From assembly GCF_035917235.1 (NCBI RefSeq), contig NZ_CP108423.1:7841501-7905500 (forward strand): a stretch of DNA of 64,000 bases. Reading direction: 5' to 3'. The notes beneath the pieces were generated by a model. That model was given only the letters and a program-made list of their open reading frames with translations, made no database searches and was not told the origin of the DNA. Both the position numbers and the translations under genes were made by a program. Source of the DNA: Streptomyces sp. NBC_01294 (lineage in GTDB: Bacteria; Actinomycetota; Actinomycetes; Streptomycetales; Streptomycetaceae). This document shows, in pieces, positions 50,621 to 59,699 of the stretch; position 1 is the first letter of the stretch; every line of letters starts with the position of its first letter.

Positions 50621-51775
50621 TCACCCGTGCGTGAACAGTTCGCTCGTGCGCGTCAGCCGGTGGTGGCCGCCCGACGGCGTGGACGGGCCCGTGCGGACCG
50701 AGCCGGCCGTCACCAGGATCCGGCCGTCGGCCAGGGGCACCGCGGCGAAGCCGGTGCGGCCCACCGTCATTCCGGCCGCGGCCGACCAGCTCCGGGACAG
50801 CGGGTCGTAGCGTACGGCGCTGCTCAGGCCCGCGTCGTGCAAGGGCTCCGTGCTGCCGCCGACGACCAGGACCTCGCCCGAGGCCAGCGCGACCGCCCGG
50901 TGCAGGGACCGGCCGCAGGGCATGTCCGGCTCCCGGGTCCAGGTGCCCCGCCCCGGGTGGTAGCGCTCGGCGGTGGACAGACTGTACGGGTCCACCCGTC
51001 CGTCGGGACCGATGTCTCCGCCCGGGCCGCCGCCGGTGGCCAGCACGGATCCGTCCGGCAGCGGTGTCAGTTGGTGGGCGGTGCGCGGCGAGGCCAGACC
51101 AGCCGTGGGAGCCAAGGTACCCGTGCCGGGGTCGTAGCGCTCGCAGTGCGCGAGAGCGACGCCCCCCGACACGTCCCGGCTCGTCGCGGTCCAGCCGCCG
51201 GCGACCAGGACGCTGCCGTCCGCCAGGGCCACCGCCGGGTGGTGCGCCCTGCCGTCGGCGAGGTCGCCCGTCGCGGTCCACCGTCCGCCGCCCGCCGGGT
51301 CGTAGACCTCGGCCGAGGTCAGCGAGCGCTCCGAGTCCCCCGAGCGGCGGTCGCTGCCGCCCACCACGAGGACCCGGCCGTCGGCGAGCACCGTCGCGGA
51401 GTGCGCACAACGGGGCTGACCCATGGGCGCGGTGTCCGTCCAGTGTCCGGCCACCGGGTCGTAGACCTCGGCCGTGGTCAGCGGACGGACCGGGAAGGCC
51501 AGTGGGCCGCTGTAGCCACCGGTCACCAGGACCCGGCCGTCGGCGAGGACCGTGGTCGTGTGCATCCGCCGGGCCGTGCGCAGCGGCGCCGTCGGCGACC
51601 AGGTTCCCGTGGCCGGCGTGAACAGGGCGGCCTCGGCCGTCGCGGTCAGCCGCGCGTCCGCCCCGCCCGCGAGGAGGACCCGGCCGTCGCAGAGCCGCAC
51701 CGCGCCGCTCGCCGCGCCGAACACGTTGCGCTCCCACGGCAGGTCGCCGACGGGCGCCCAGTGTCCCGTGCTCAT
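50621..51775 (-). CDS. Kelch-repeat beta-propeller protein, third of three
   Basis: 384 residues from ATG 51775, overlapping the stop of the upstream kelch gene (ATGA). Six to seven blades with the recurring DGRVLVxGG strand and YDP...WTxTAPM connection: DGRVLLAGGADARL, ADGRVLVTGGYSGPLAF, ADGRVLVVGGSDRRSGD, ADGSVLVAGGWTATS, PDGSVLATGGG, SGEVLVVGGSTEPLH, ADGRILVTAGSVRTG. This resembles the galactose-oxidase-type kelch propeller without the Cys/Tyr copper ligands being recognisable. No signal peptide, so cytosolic or exported by another route. Role unknown. Confidence 0.88.
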   Translation of the reverse strand: MSTGHWAPVGDLPWERNVFGAASGAVRLCDGRVLLAGGADARLTATAEAALFTPATGTWSPTAPLRTARRMHTTTVLADGRVLVTGGYSGPLAFPVRPLTTAEVYDPVAGHWTDTAPMGQPRCAHSATVLADGRVLVVGGSDRRSGDSERSLTSAEVYDPAGGGRWTATGDLADGRAHHPAVALADGSVLVAGGWTATSRDVSGGVALAHCERYDPGTGTLAPTAGLASPRTAHQLTPLPDGSVLATGGGPGGDIGPDGRVDPYSLSTAERYHPGRGTWTREPDMPCGRSLHRAVALASGEVLVVGGSTEPLHDAGLSSAVRYDPLSRSWSAAAGMTVGRTGFAAVPLADGRILVTAGSVRTGPSTPSGGHHRLTRTSELFTHG

Positions 51776-52959
51776 GGTGTGAACACCTCCGCTTCGCTCG
51801 CGGCGACGTCCGCGGCGAACACCGGTGCGGCGACGCCCGTACGGGAGACTCCGCCCGCCGCGAGCACCCGGCCGTCGGCGAGCGAGGTCGCGCCGAACGC
51901 CCAGCGCCCGGTGTGCAGGGGCCCGGCCGGGGACCAGCGGCGGGCGACCGGGTCGAAGCGCAGCGCGCTGGGGAAGCCCACGTCCAGGGCAGCGGGGTCG
52001 GCGCCCCCGAGCACCAGGACCTCTCCGGAGGGCAGCGGCAGCGCCCGGGGGTAGGCACGGGTCCACGGCAGCGGCGCCTCGTCGTGCCAGGTGCCGGCCG
52101 CCGGGTCGTAGCGCTCCACCCCGGTCGGGCCGTACGGGTCGAAGCGGGCGTCGTCCGAGCCCGAACGTCCGCCGCCCACGGCGAGGACGGTGCCGTCGGG
52201 CAGCGGGACGGCCTGATGGCCGAACCGGGCGTCGCGCATCGCCCCGGCCGCGCTCCAGGTGTCGGTCTGCGGGTCGTAGATCTCGCAGAGGGCCAGCGCG
52301 GTCGGCACGATGCGCCCCGCGGCCGCCATGCCGCCGACCGCGAGGGGGCGTCCGCCCGGCAGCGGCGCCGCGATGTGGTGCCAGCGGGCGTCGGCCATCT
52401 CCCGGGCGGGTGACCAGGTACCGGTGTCCGGGTCGAAGAGCTCGGCGGTCGTCAGGGTGGCGACGGTCCGTGCGTCACGGGGCCGGTTGCCGCCCGCCAC
52501 GAGCACCCGGCCGTCCGGCAGCAGCGTGGCCGAATGCCCGTACCGGGCACCGGACATGGGTTCGGCCGGTGTCCAGGTCCCGCCCTCGGGGTGGTAGAGC
52601 TCGGCGCTCGCGAGGGTGCGCGGCGGGAAGGCCTGAGGCCCGGTGATGCCGCCCGCGGCCAGGACCCGGCCGTCCCGGAGCACCGTCAGCGAGTGGGTGC
52701 GGCGCGCCTCGGACAGCCCGCCCGTCCCGGTCCATGTGCCCCGGGCCGGGTCGTGGAGCGCCGCGGCGGGCAGGGCCTGCAACAGTCTGCCCGCGCCGCC
52801 GGCGGCGAGGACCCGGCCGTCGAGGAGGGTGACGGGGCCTTCGTACTGGCCGTGCCAGTAGACCAGCGGGAACGGCAGGGCACCGGCCGGGGCCCAGCGG
52901 CCCGAGACCGCCGACAGCGGCGGCGGCCGGTCACCCCCGTCCGTCACGACCAGACGCAT
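51772..52959 (-). CDS. Kelch-repeat beta-propeller protein, second of three
   Basis: 395 residues from ATG 52959 with GGAGGACGACG upstream. Blades: LLDGRVLAAGGAGRLLQ, RDGRVLAAGGITGPQAF, PDGRVLVAGGNRPRDAR, PGGRPLAVGGMAAAGRI, PDGTVLAVGGGRSGSDD, SGEVLVLGGADPAALDV, ADGRVLAAGGVSRTGVA. Blade order and inter-blade text (FDPYGPTGVERYDPAAGTW; PWTRAYPRALPLPSGEVLV) parallel the other two copies, so the three genes arose by tandem duplication. No signal peptide. It overlaps the preceding kelch gene by 29 bp. Substrate or partner unknown. Confidence 0.88.
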   Translation of the reverse strand: MRLVVTDGGDRPPPLSAVSGRWAPAGALPFPLVYWHGQYEGPVTLLDGRVLAAGGAGRLLQALPAAALHDPARGTWTGTGGLSEARRTHSLTVLRDGRVLAAGGITGPQAFPPRTLASAELYHPEGGTWTPAEPMSGARYGHSATLLPDGRVLVAGGNRPRDARTVATLTTAELFDPDTGTWSPAREMADARWHHIAAPLPGGRPLAVGGMAAAGRIVPTALALCEIYDPQTDTWSAAGAMRDARFGHQAVPLPDGTVLAVGGGRSGSDDARFDPYGPTGVERYDPAAGTWHDEAPLPWTRAYPRALPLPSGEVLVLGGADPAALDVGFPSALRFDPVARRWSPAGPLHTGRWAFGATSLADGRVLAAGGVSRTGVAAPVFAADVAASEAEVFTP

Positions 52960-54322
52960 CGTCGTCCTCCTCCCGGGTGAGGTTCGCGGGGGTGTAGATC
53001 TCGGTGGTGGCGGTGACCTCGTCCTCGCCGAGGACGGGCGCCGCAGGCCCTGAGCGGGTGAGTCCGCCGATGGCAAGGGCCCGGCCGTCGTGGAGCGCGA
53101 CCGCGGCCGGCGCCCAACGGCCCTCCACCGTGCCGAACTCCGTCGACCAGGTGCGGGTGCCCGGGGCGTAAACCATGGCGTTCTGGTAGCCGACGGCGAG
53201 CGAGATGTCGTCCGTGCCGCCGACCACGAGCACCTCGCCCGAGCGCAGCAGGACCGCCCGGTGGTGGCTGCGGCCCCACGGCATGTCCGTGTCGGGGCTC
53301 CACGTGCCGGTGCCGGGGTCGAACCGCTCCGTGACCCACTGGCTGTAGGGGTCGAACGCCCAGTCGTCGGGGCGGAAGCCGCGCATGTCGCCGCCGGTCA
53401 CGAGCACCCCGCCGTCGGGCAGGAGGGTCGCCTGGTGACCCTTGCGGGCGCTGGTCAGGGTGCCGGCCGGTGTCCAGTCGCCGCTGTCCGGATCGTACGT
53501 CTCGCAGTACCCCAGCGCCCCGTAGTGGCCCCGGCCGGCCGCGAGGACGCCGCCGACCATCAGGACCCGGCCGTCGTCGAGCGGCACCGCCGGGTGTCCG
53601 AAACGGGCGTCGGTCATCGGCCGGGCCTGCGTCCACTGCCCGGTGACCGGGTCGTACAGCTCGGCCGTGCGCAGGGTGTACGGGGAGGGTCCGGGGCGGG
53701 CGGTGGCGCCGCCGGCCACGAGGACGCGGCCGTCCGGGAGCCGGGTCGCCGAGTGGGAGAAGCGGGCCTGACGCAGGCCGCCGGTGGGCGTCCAGCGTCC
53801 GGCGGCCGGGTCGAGGACCTCGGCGATGGCGAGTCCCTCGGCCGGGCCGTCGGGAGCGCGGGAGATGCCGCCGACGGCGAGGACCCGGCCGTCGTCGAGA
53901 AGGGTCACGGTGTGCAACCTGCGGGGTGTCCACATCGGTTCGGGCGCCGACCAAGCGCCGGCGACCGGATCGTAGACGGCCGTGGCAGCGGTGGGCGTGC
54001 GGCGCCCGTCCTCCCCGCCGGCGAGGACCACCCGACCGTCGTCGAGGAGGACGGCGGCGTCGGCGGGCTGGCCCCAGAAACCGGGATGGGGAAGCGGGCC
54101 AGTGGCGGTCCACGTGCCGGGGGCCGCGGCGGCCCCGGCCCGGCTCGCGCCCTCCGGACCCCTGCAGGGCCCGACGGGCCGACTGATGTGTACGCCTATG
54201 GAGAGGAAGCGCCGCGGGCCCGCGTGAGGGTGAGGCGAGGCGGGTCCGAGACCACGGACCGAAGCGTCGATCCGGTCCGATCGGTCCGATCGGACCGATC
54301 GGATTGGTCTGGGGGCATGCAA
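52931..54322 (-). CDS. Kelch-repeat beta-propeller protein, first of three; start uncertain
   Basis: Kelch similarity begins near 54118 (GTWTATGPLPHPGFWGQPAD) and runs to the stop at 52931. Blades include DDGRVVLAGGEDGRRTP, DDGRVLAVGGISRAPDG, PDGRVLVAGGATARPGP, DDGRVLMVGGVLAAGRG, PDGGVLVTGGDMRGFRP, SGEVLVVGGTDDISLAV, HDGRALAIGGLTRSGPA. The nearest in-frame start is a TTG at 54322 without RBS; the only ATG is at 54514, inside the opposing gene. So the true 5' end may be damaged or use a rare codon. It is the promoter-proximal gene of the three-kelch operon. Confidence 0.75.
   Translation of the reverse strand: MHAPRPIRSVRSDRSDRIDASVRGLGPASPHPHAGPRRFLSIGVHISRPVGPCRGPEGASRAGAAAAPGTWTATGPLPHPGFWGQPADAAVLLDDGRVVLAGGEDGRRTPTAATAVYDPVAGAWSAPEPMWTPRRLHTVTLLDDGRVLAVGGISRAPDGPAEGLAIAEVLDPAAGRWTPTGGLRQARFSHSATRLPDGRVLVAGGATARPGPSPYTLRTAELYDPVTGQWTQARPMTDARFGHPAVPLDDGRVLMVGGVLAAGRGHYGALGYCETYDPDSGDWTPAGTLTSARKGHQATLLPDGGVLVTGGDMRGFRPDDWAFDPYSQWVTERFDPGTGTWSPDTDMPWGRSHHRAVLLRSGEVLVVGGTDDISLAVGYQNAMVYAPGTRTWSTEFGTVEGRWAPAAVALHDGRALAIGGLTRSGPAAPVLGEDEVTATTEIYTPANLTREEDDDASGRDGRG
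54277..54302. repeat. Three CCGATCGG palindromes at 9-bp spacing
   Basis: CCGATCGG at 54277, 54286 and 54295, each self-complementary, in the space between the kelch operon and the propeller gene at 54421. Could be an iterated operator or a slippage product. Confidence 0.75.
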
Positions 54323-54420
54323 AACATGTGGTGCGGGCTGCTGCCCGAGGGGATCATGGGCTGCCGCTGTCCCGCACCGGGACGGCGGTTGTTCGCGTAC
54401 CGCCCCGGGAGGGACCCTGT

Positions 54421-56010
54421 ATGACCCTTGTGCCTTTCGTCCGACGCGTCTTCGGCGACGGGCCGTTCGCCGAGGTCGGAGAACCGGCTCTGGCCGTCGT
54501 TGACGATCGCTCACGGCTGGTCGCGGTGGGCGGGGACCTTGGGCACCTTCAATGGAGCGGCAGTGCGGCCGCCGACAGCAAGTGGACCGGCCACCGGATC
54601 GGGGTCTACGAGCGGGACGGCCTGCGGTGCCGGCACCTGGTGCGCTCCCGGTATCCCGTGCAATCCCTCGCCTTCCACCCCGTACTTCCCCTGCTGGCAG
54701 TCGGGACGGGACGCTACGACGGCGGCTACTCCTTCGAAGGCGAACTGCTGCTGATCCACTTGGACACCGGCGACGTGGTGTCCGCGCTGCGGTACCCGCG
54801 GGAAGTGCTCAGCGCGGAATGGCTCAGCCGGACGGAACTGCGACTGGTCCTGGCGCCGTGCGATGACTGGGACAACCCGCACGCGCGGGAGCAGGGGCAT
54901 GCAGCCGTCATCGCTCGCACCGACTGGCGCGCAGTCGGGCAGAAGGCGATCGAAGCGGAGGAGCTGGCCGCCCCCGCAGAGCCGACCGTCCGCATGGATC
55001 TCAGCGGGGAGGCACGCCGCCTCCTGGCGGATCTCGCGACGGCAGCCGGCCGGCACTGGTCCGTACGCCGGCGGGTGTGGGCCGTCGAAGGACTGGCGGA
55101 CGGCCGCGTGCTGGGCGCCCTGGACGGGACCCTGGCGGAGTCGTGGCTGCCGTCGGGCGAGCGGCAGTGGGCGGTTGAGGACGAGGAGGGCGGTCGGCAG
55201 CTGCTGCTGTCTTCCGACGGCACATCGGTCTGGACCAACGCCGAACGTCAAGGCCGCCGGAAGGGAGGGCGCTGGGAGACGTCCGCGCCCCGCATCGCCC
55301 GGATCTCGGTGGACGACGGGCAGGTGCTGGAGACCCTGAGCCCGGACGTGTGCGCGGTCCTCGTCGCAGGTGGCAACCGGATGGTCCTGAGGCCACTGGG
55401 TGGCCGCCGGAAGCACCCTGCACGGCTGATGCTGTTCGATCTCGACGGCCCTCGGACCGGACCGGACGTCGGCCCGTTCGACGTGTTCAACCACCCGTTT
55501 CCCGTCCGTGGCGCGCGCCGCCCGTACGCCTTGGTCGGCATGGACCCGGACAAGCCACACCGGGACAAGTGGGTCACTGCTCTGGATGCCGACGGGACAC
55601 CGCGCCGGCTCTTTCCGCACTCCTGGGTACCGGAGGAGCATCATTTCGGCGGTCCGGCGGCCGAGATCGGGCAGTCCCTGGTGTACGCCGGCACCGTCCA
55701 CCACGGTCACGGTCTTCAACCTGGCGGCGCCTACGTGGTACGGCGGTCCCTGAGCGGCGCCGTGCAGTGGGAGCACCGCACCGATCACCCGGCCACCGCC
55801 CTCGATACCGACGGGAAGACGGTGTACGTGGCCTACAGCTCCGGAGCCCTGGCAGCGCTGGACGCCGACGACGGTTCGCTGCGCCGGCACACGCACCTTG
55901 AAGTCGACGGCGCGCCCACGGCTGCGCTGTCCCTTTCTGTAGCGCCCCAAGGCCACTTGCTCGTGGGGACCGTCGACGGCCGGATCCTGGAGTGCTCGGT
56001 TGGGCGGTGA
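54421..56010 (+). CDS. PQQ/WD40-like beta-propeller protein
   Basis: 529 residues, ATG 54421 with CGGGAGGGACC upstream. Repeated four-strand units of a propeller: ALAVVDDRSRLVAVGGDLGH, SLAFHPVLPLLAVGTGRYDG, LLLIHLDTGDVVSALRYPRE, QWEHRTDHPATALDTDGKTV, YVAYSSGALAALDADDGSLR. The last pair is a clear PQQ-like repeat; there is no Trp-dock or dehydrogenase motif, so it is probably a binding scaffold. No signal peptide. It is divergent from the three-kelch operon, sharing a short promoter with CCGATCGG repeats, so all four propeller genes may be co-regulated. Confidence 0.8.
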   Translation: MTLVPFVRRVFGDGPFAEVGEPALAVVDDRSRLVAVGGDLGHLQWSGSAAADSKWTGHRIGVYERDGLRCRHLVRSRYPVQSLAFHPVLPLLAVGTGRYDGGYSFEGELLLIHLDTGDVVSALRYPREVLSAEWLSRTELRLVLAPCDDWDNPHAREQGHAAVIARTDWRAVGQKAIEAEELAAPAEPTVRMDLSGEARRLLADLATAAGRHWSVRRRVWAVEGLADGRVLGALDGTLAESWLPSGERQWAVEDEEGGRQLLLSSDGTSVWTNAERQGRRKGGRWETSAPRIARISVDDGQVLETLSPDVCAVLVAGGNRMVLRPLGGRRKHPARLMLFDLDGPRTGPDVGPFDVFNHPFPVRGARRPYALVGMDPDKPHRDKWVTALDADGTPRRLFPHSWVPEEHHFGGPAAEIGQSLVYAGTVHHGHGLQPGGAYVVRRSLSGAVQWEHRTDHPATALDTDGKTVYVAYSSGALAALDADDGSLRRHTHLEVDGAPTAALSLSVAPQGHLLVGTVDGRILECSVGR

Positions 56011-56020
56011 CCGAGCCGCC

Positions 56021-56284
56021 CTACCGGTGGGGCCGTCCCGCCTTGATCAAGTAATCGGCTTCCTCGGACAGTTTCGCCCGTCGGCTTCCTTCGTCGGCGA
56101 TTTCGATCTCCCCCCGCAAGGCCAACTCCGTGCGCATCACCGTCGATCTGGGGACGGGTACTCGATGGCCGGGCTTTTCCGTGAACGGCCGCAGCTCTGC
56201 CGCCAGAGCCTTCGCATCCGCCGATGCGCCACGACGGAGTAACAGGAAGACCCGGGCCAGCCAGTCCGCGGGGATCTGCACCAT
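56021..56284 (-). CDS. Conserved hypothetical protein, 87 residues
   Basis: ATG 56284; no clear Shine-Dalgarno. The sequence VQIPADWLARVFLLLRRGAS, ADAKALAAELRPFTEKPGHR, VPVPRSTVMRTELALRGEIE, then EEADYLIKAGRPHR is helical and charged with good codon bias, so it is probably real. No family recognised. It converges with the propeller gene, 10 bp apart, with no obvious partner on its strand. Confidence 0.55.
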   Translation of the reverse strand: MVQIPADWLARVFLLLRRGASADAKALAAELRPFTEKPGHRVPVPRSTVMRTELALRGEIEIADEGSRRAKLSEEADYLIKAGRPHR

Positions 56285-56380
56285 GAAGTCGGTTATGCCG
56301 GCGCAACGACACGTCCAGCCGATCCGTGTCGCCCAGCCGCCCGCACGGCCCAAGGGCTGTGTTGAGCGCCAAGGCCGTGG

Positions 56381-56587
56381 TCAGTTGATGGATTCGCCGT
56401 CGTGACTGCCGCTCACGCAGGTCCAGATGCCGGCACCGGAGTCGTACTCCACCGTTCCGCCACCCTGCACACACGCCGGCCCGTCGATGGCAGGTACAGC
56501 AGGTACGGCTGCCTGCGCAGTGGGACCCAGGGCGCCAAGAGCGGCCAGTAGCAGAGCAGCGGTGAACCCGAGAAGTCGTGTACGCAT
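56381..56587 (-). CDS. Small secreted protein
   Basis: 68 residues, ATG 56587 with AGAGGAACTCC upstream. Signal peptide MRTRLLGFTAALLLAALGAL followed by an AQA-type cleavage site, giving a mature peptide of about 40 residues with two cysteines (GPACVQGGGTVEYDS, IWTCVSGSHDGES) likely to form a disulfide. Function unknown. Divergent from the membrane protein at 56741. Confidence 0.7.
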   Translation of the reverse strand: MRTRLLGFTAALLLAALGALGPTAQAAVPAVPAIDGPACVQGGGTVEYDSGAGIWTCVSGSHDGESIN

Positions 56588-56740
56588 GGGAGTTCCTCTG
56601 AGGATGAGCGACACCAACACGTCATGACCAGCTTCACCCCGCGCCGGGTCGAGCGCACTCCGATGGGTGTGACCCCGCAGGGAGGGGTAGTACGGACCGC
56701 TCCAGGGGCGCGTCCTGCGGACACGCGGCAGGCTGATGGT

Positions 56741-58162
56741 ATGGCGAACACGCCCGAGGTAACCGTAGGGGCGCCTGATGACCTCGGCTGGCGGAAAGTC
56801 ACCATCGACGGGAAATCCGCGGGCAAGGTGCGGTCCCTCAGGGAACTCGAAATACTCCTGCGCCATGCCGGTTCGGAAGTCGGGCACGACATCCATTGGG
56901 TCGGCGGGGGCGACGCTGTCTGGCCGGATCGAGTGGTGCATCGACGAGCGGTCGGCGGAATCATGTTTGTCGGCTTCCTCCTGCCCGCATGCCTGCTCAT
57001 CAAGATCGGCTGGGCGGACAGCCGTGATGCCCTGACCTTCGGCGGACGAATCGCCGGATATACGATCCTTGCCGCAGGCCTGATGATGCTGATCGCCTCG
57101 GCGGCCACTCTCGACTATTGGCACAAGCGAAAATGGCGCTATTCGGGAGTCGCTGTTCTGGTCGGAGTCGTCATCGTATTTCTCGGCAGTTCCTCGCTTC
57201 TCCTCCTGCAGATCGGCGAACATTTCAACAGATGGTCCGCGATCGCAATATTCTTCCTCATCGGGTCTGTGGCGGCGGGTATCGGACTCATCAGATCCCG
57301 GGCGTGGAAGGGTCTGCGCAATCCCGGGAGAATCGCGATCGGGGCGATCATCCCCACCCTCCTGGCCAGCATCAACCTGGCGTATGCGCAGTTCTACGTC
57401 CCCTATGCGACCATCCCGCTGATCATGAGCGGAGCCGAATTCAAGGAGGCGAGCGCGGATGGAACGGGGGCGGTGGTGTACGTGACGGTGCATCTCTATG
57501 TAAAGAACGACGGCCAGATTCCGGTCTATGTGCTCGGCAGTATCTACTGGATCCATGGCGGGCCCGCGAACATTACTTCCGAGGACAGGCCCCCTTTGTT
57601 CAAAAAGATCTATGATGGCGAGTTCGTCACGCCGGCGGGTCGCGTTCTGAATCCAGGGGAAGAAATCGCGCAGGATGCGGTCGTCGAGATCCCCAAAAAC
57701 GCGGACTACGAGGCAATCAGGGCGCAGACCGAAGTGTACGTGGTCAGGAAAGACAGGATGATACTGCCTGCCGGTTACGAGCAGTCCCGGGTGACCGTCG
57801 AGGAGCTCACGAGGCAAGGGAAGGGGCTGGGCCCTCGGGAACCTCACGATGCGAAATACAAGAATGAATCCCGGATTTCAAACAGCAGTGAGATTCTCAA
57901 TGTGACCCGGGGTCAGCAGCGTATAATGGTGTGGCGCGTCTCCAATGGTGAGTGGCCGCGCATAGATGTGGCCATGTCGCCGCCGGGCGACAGGATAATT
58001 TTCGATCCTAAATTTCCCTACTTCAACCAAAAGATCATTGATCGGTATGGTCTCGCGAAGGTGCGGGGCTCCACCGCGCAGACGCCCTTCAAGGAACTCC
58101 AGGAGCAGGCCGGCTCCACCGAAGAAGGCGCAGGCCAGGACCAGTCCCAGTCGGGCGGGTAG
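56741..58162 (+). CDS. Multi-pass membrane protein of AT-richer composition
   Basis: 473 residues from ATG 56741 (the frame is open to 56624; RBS weak). N-terminal 75 residues are soluble and include a WRKVTIDGKSAGKVRSLREL strand-helix. Five hydrophobic segments follow: AVGGIMFVGFLLPACLLIKI, FGGRIAGYTILAAGLMMLIA, YSGVAVLVGVVIVFLGSSSL, AIAIFFLIGSVAAGIGLI, IAIGAIIPTLLASINLAYAQ. After these comes an extracytoplasmic beta-rich domain (residues about 240-420; AVVYVTVHLYVKNDGQIPVY). Codon use includes many A/T-ending codons (ATA, AAA, AAT), unlike its neighbours, suggesting recent acquisition. No family recognised. Confidence 0.75.
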   Translation: MANTPEVTVGAPDDLGWRKVTIDGKSAGKVRSLRELEILLRHAGSEVGHDIHWVGGGDAVWPDRVVHRRAVGGIMFVGFLLPACLLIKIGWADSRDALTFGGRIAGYTILAAGLMMLIASAATLDYWHKRKWRYSGVAVLVGVVIVFLGSSSLLLLQIGEHFNRWSAIAIFFLIGSVAAGIGLIRSRAWKGLRNPGRIAIGAIIPTLLASINLAYAQFYVPYATIPLIMSGAEFKEASADGTGAVVYVTVHLYVKNDGQIPVYVLGSIYWIHGGPANITSEDRPPLFKKIYDGEFVTPAGRVLNPGEEIAQDAVVEIPKNADYEAIRAQTEVYVVRKDRMILPAGYEQSRVTVEELTRQGKGLGPREPHDAKYKNESRISNSSEILNVTRGQQRIMVWRVSNGEWPRIDVAMSPPGDRIIFDPKFPYFNQKIIDRYGLAKVRGSTAQTPFKELQEQAGSTEEGAGQDQSQSGG

Positions 58163-58739
58163 CGGGCCGACGGCACGACGCGGCCCCGTGCGCGGCGCAG
58201 TCGGCCCGGTGCCGGCCGAGTTCTGCGTACCACCGGCCCCAGTTTGTCGGCGCCGGTGGCGAACGGCACGATGACCGCGGCTGCCAGAATGAGCGGGGCG
58301 CAGACGGCGAGCAGAAGCCCGGGCTACTCGGCATGCGGATAGAGCACATCGCGCTCCGGTCCCGTCACCACCGCTCACGCCGCCCAGATGACGACGCAGG
58401 CCACCAGAGTCCGATGGCGGTGAGAGCCTTGCCGACCAACGGCTCGGTACAGCCTGCTCGGGCCCTGTGGGACACATTGCGTGGCGGGGGCTGTGCCGGG
58501 GGCTCCCGGCCTGCCTCCACGCTGATGGCCTGCCTTGACCCGTCGGAAACAGCGCCTTCGAGCGACTCGCCGGCCCCGGCGATGGCTGTGCCCTCGTCAA
58601 GCAGGGTTTTCCAACTGGACGGCCGGTGCTGGCCTCATGGGCTTGCCCACACAACTCCTCCAGCTGCTCGCGCACCCCTGCGTCCAGCGGCCGCCCGCAC
58701 TCCGCGAGGAAGCTGTTCAGGGTGGCTATGAAGCCGAGG
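58163..58739. other. Intergenic region with possible fragments
   Basis: About 580 bp without an intact gene. On the minus strand AVCAPLILAAAVIVPFATGA (about 58230-58310) looks like a membrane helix, and DLGFIATLNSFLAECGRPLD (about 58680-58740) looks like the edge of another protein, but neither has a start or continues. Probably gene debris. Confidence 0.45.
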
Positions 58740-59699
58740 TCAGCGAAATGAGTCGATGTTCTCGCTTACCCAGTCGTCGTAGGTGCGCAGCGGACGGCCG
58801 GTGATGTCACCCACGGACGGCCGCTGGTCGGCCGTCCACTGAACGAGTTCGGTGAATCGGGCGCCGTACTCTTCAAGGGCGTACAGCGTCACGTCGATCG
58901 CACCGGCGGGCCAGCCAAGATGTTGCCAGATCGCCCGGCTCTCGTCCGGCGCCAGCTCGATCGTATCGATGTCGCGGCCGAGAGCAGCAGCGATGCTCCG
59001 TACGCGTGAACGTGTGCTCAGCGGCGGGCCCACCGCCTCGATGACCGTCCCGGTGAAGTCATCGCCGATCAGGGCCGCAGCCGCTACGGCGGCGAGGTCC
59101 TCCTCGTGAATGAAGGGGTAGTGGCCCTGGTCGAGGAAAGCCTCACGGATCACCCCGTCGGCGCGGACGGTGTCAGGCCAGTCCGACCCTGTGGCCGGGT
59201 AGGTCCCCTCGATGACGGCACCCATCACAGCCGACGGCCGGATGTGCGTCCAGGCGATGCCCGAGCGCTCCACCGCCTTCTCGATCGCCAGCCAGAACCA
59301 GGTCTCCGGCGGATTCGCCTCCTCGTACTCCGGCCCGTGTGACGACAACAGGACGATCCTCCTGGCGGCGGCGTTCCGCGCCAGGGTCAAGGCGTCCTGG
59401 ACCGTGGAGGGATGGGCTCCGGCGAGGAACGCGGACTCGACCCCGTCGAAGGCTCGGGCGCACTCCAGCGGCCGGGTGATGGAGCCTTCGACGACTTCGA
59501 CCGTGTCAGGCCAGCCGCCGCACTGGTCCCGCTCGGCGATGACCCGCACGTGCCGGCCCATGGTGAGCAGTTGCCGTGCCAGGCACCGGCCGACGATCCC
59601 GGTCGGGCTGGTGCCTTCGCCCTTACGGGGGCTGACGACGGTCAGCAGGTAAACGCCTTCGGCTTCCGGTGCCGTCTCATTCTGCTCGAACCTCTTCAC
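58740..59699 (-). CDS. NAD(P)-binding NmrA-like protein (atypical SDR)
   Basis: 319 residues from GTG 59699 (AAGGGT upstream). Rossmann pattern: YLLTVVSPRKGEGTSPTGIV (first strand and modified glycine loop), ARRIVLLSSHGPEYEEANPP, SGIAWTHIRPSAVMGAVIEG (the NmrA-like substrate-domain entry) and HYPFIHEEDLAAVAAAALIG. It is an atypical SDR without the YxxxK dyad, as in NmrA/quinone-oxidoreductase-like proteins. The C-terminal part has AIDVTLYALEEYGARFTELV. Function may be redox sensing or reduction of an unknown substrate. Monocistronic by appearance. Confidence 0.88.
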   Translation of the reverse strand: MKRFEQNETAPEAEGVYLLTVVSPRKGEGTSPTGIVGRCLARQLLTMGRHVRVIAERDQCGGWPDTVEVVEGSITRPLECARAFDGVESAFLAGAHPSTVQDALTLARNAAARRIVLLSSHGPEYEEANPPETWFWLAIEKAVERSGIAWTHIRPSAVMGAVIEGTYPATGSDWPDTVRADGVIREAFLDQGHYPFIHEEDLAAVAAAALIGDDFTGTVIEAVGPPLSTRSRVRSIAAALGRDIDTIELAPDESRAIWQHLGWPAGAIDVTLYALEEYGARFTELVQWTADQRPSVGDITGRPLRTYDDWVSENIDSFR

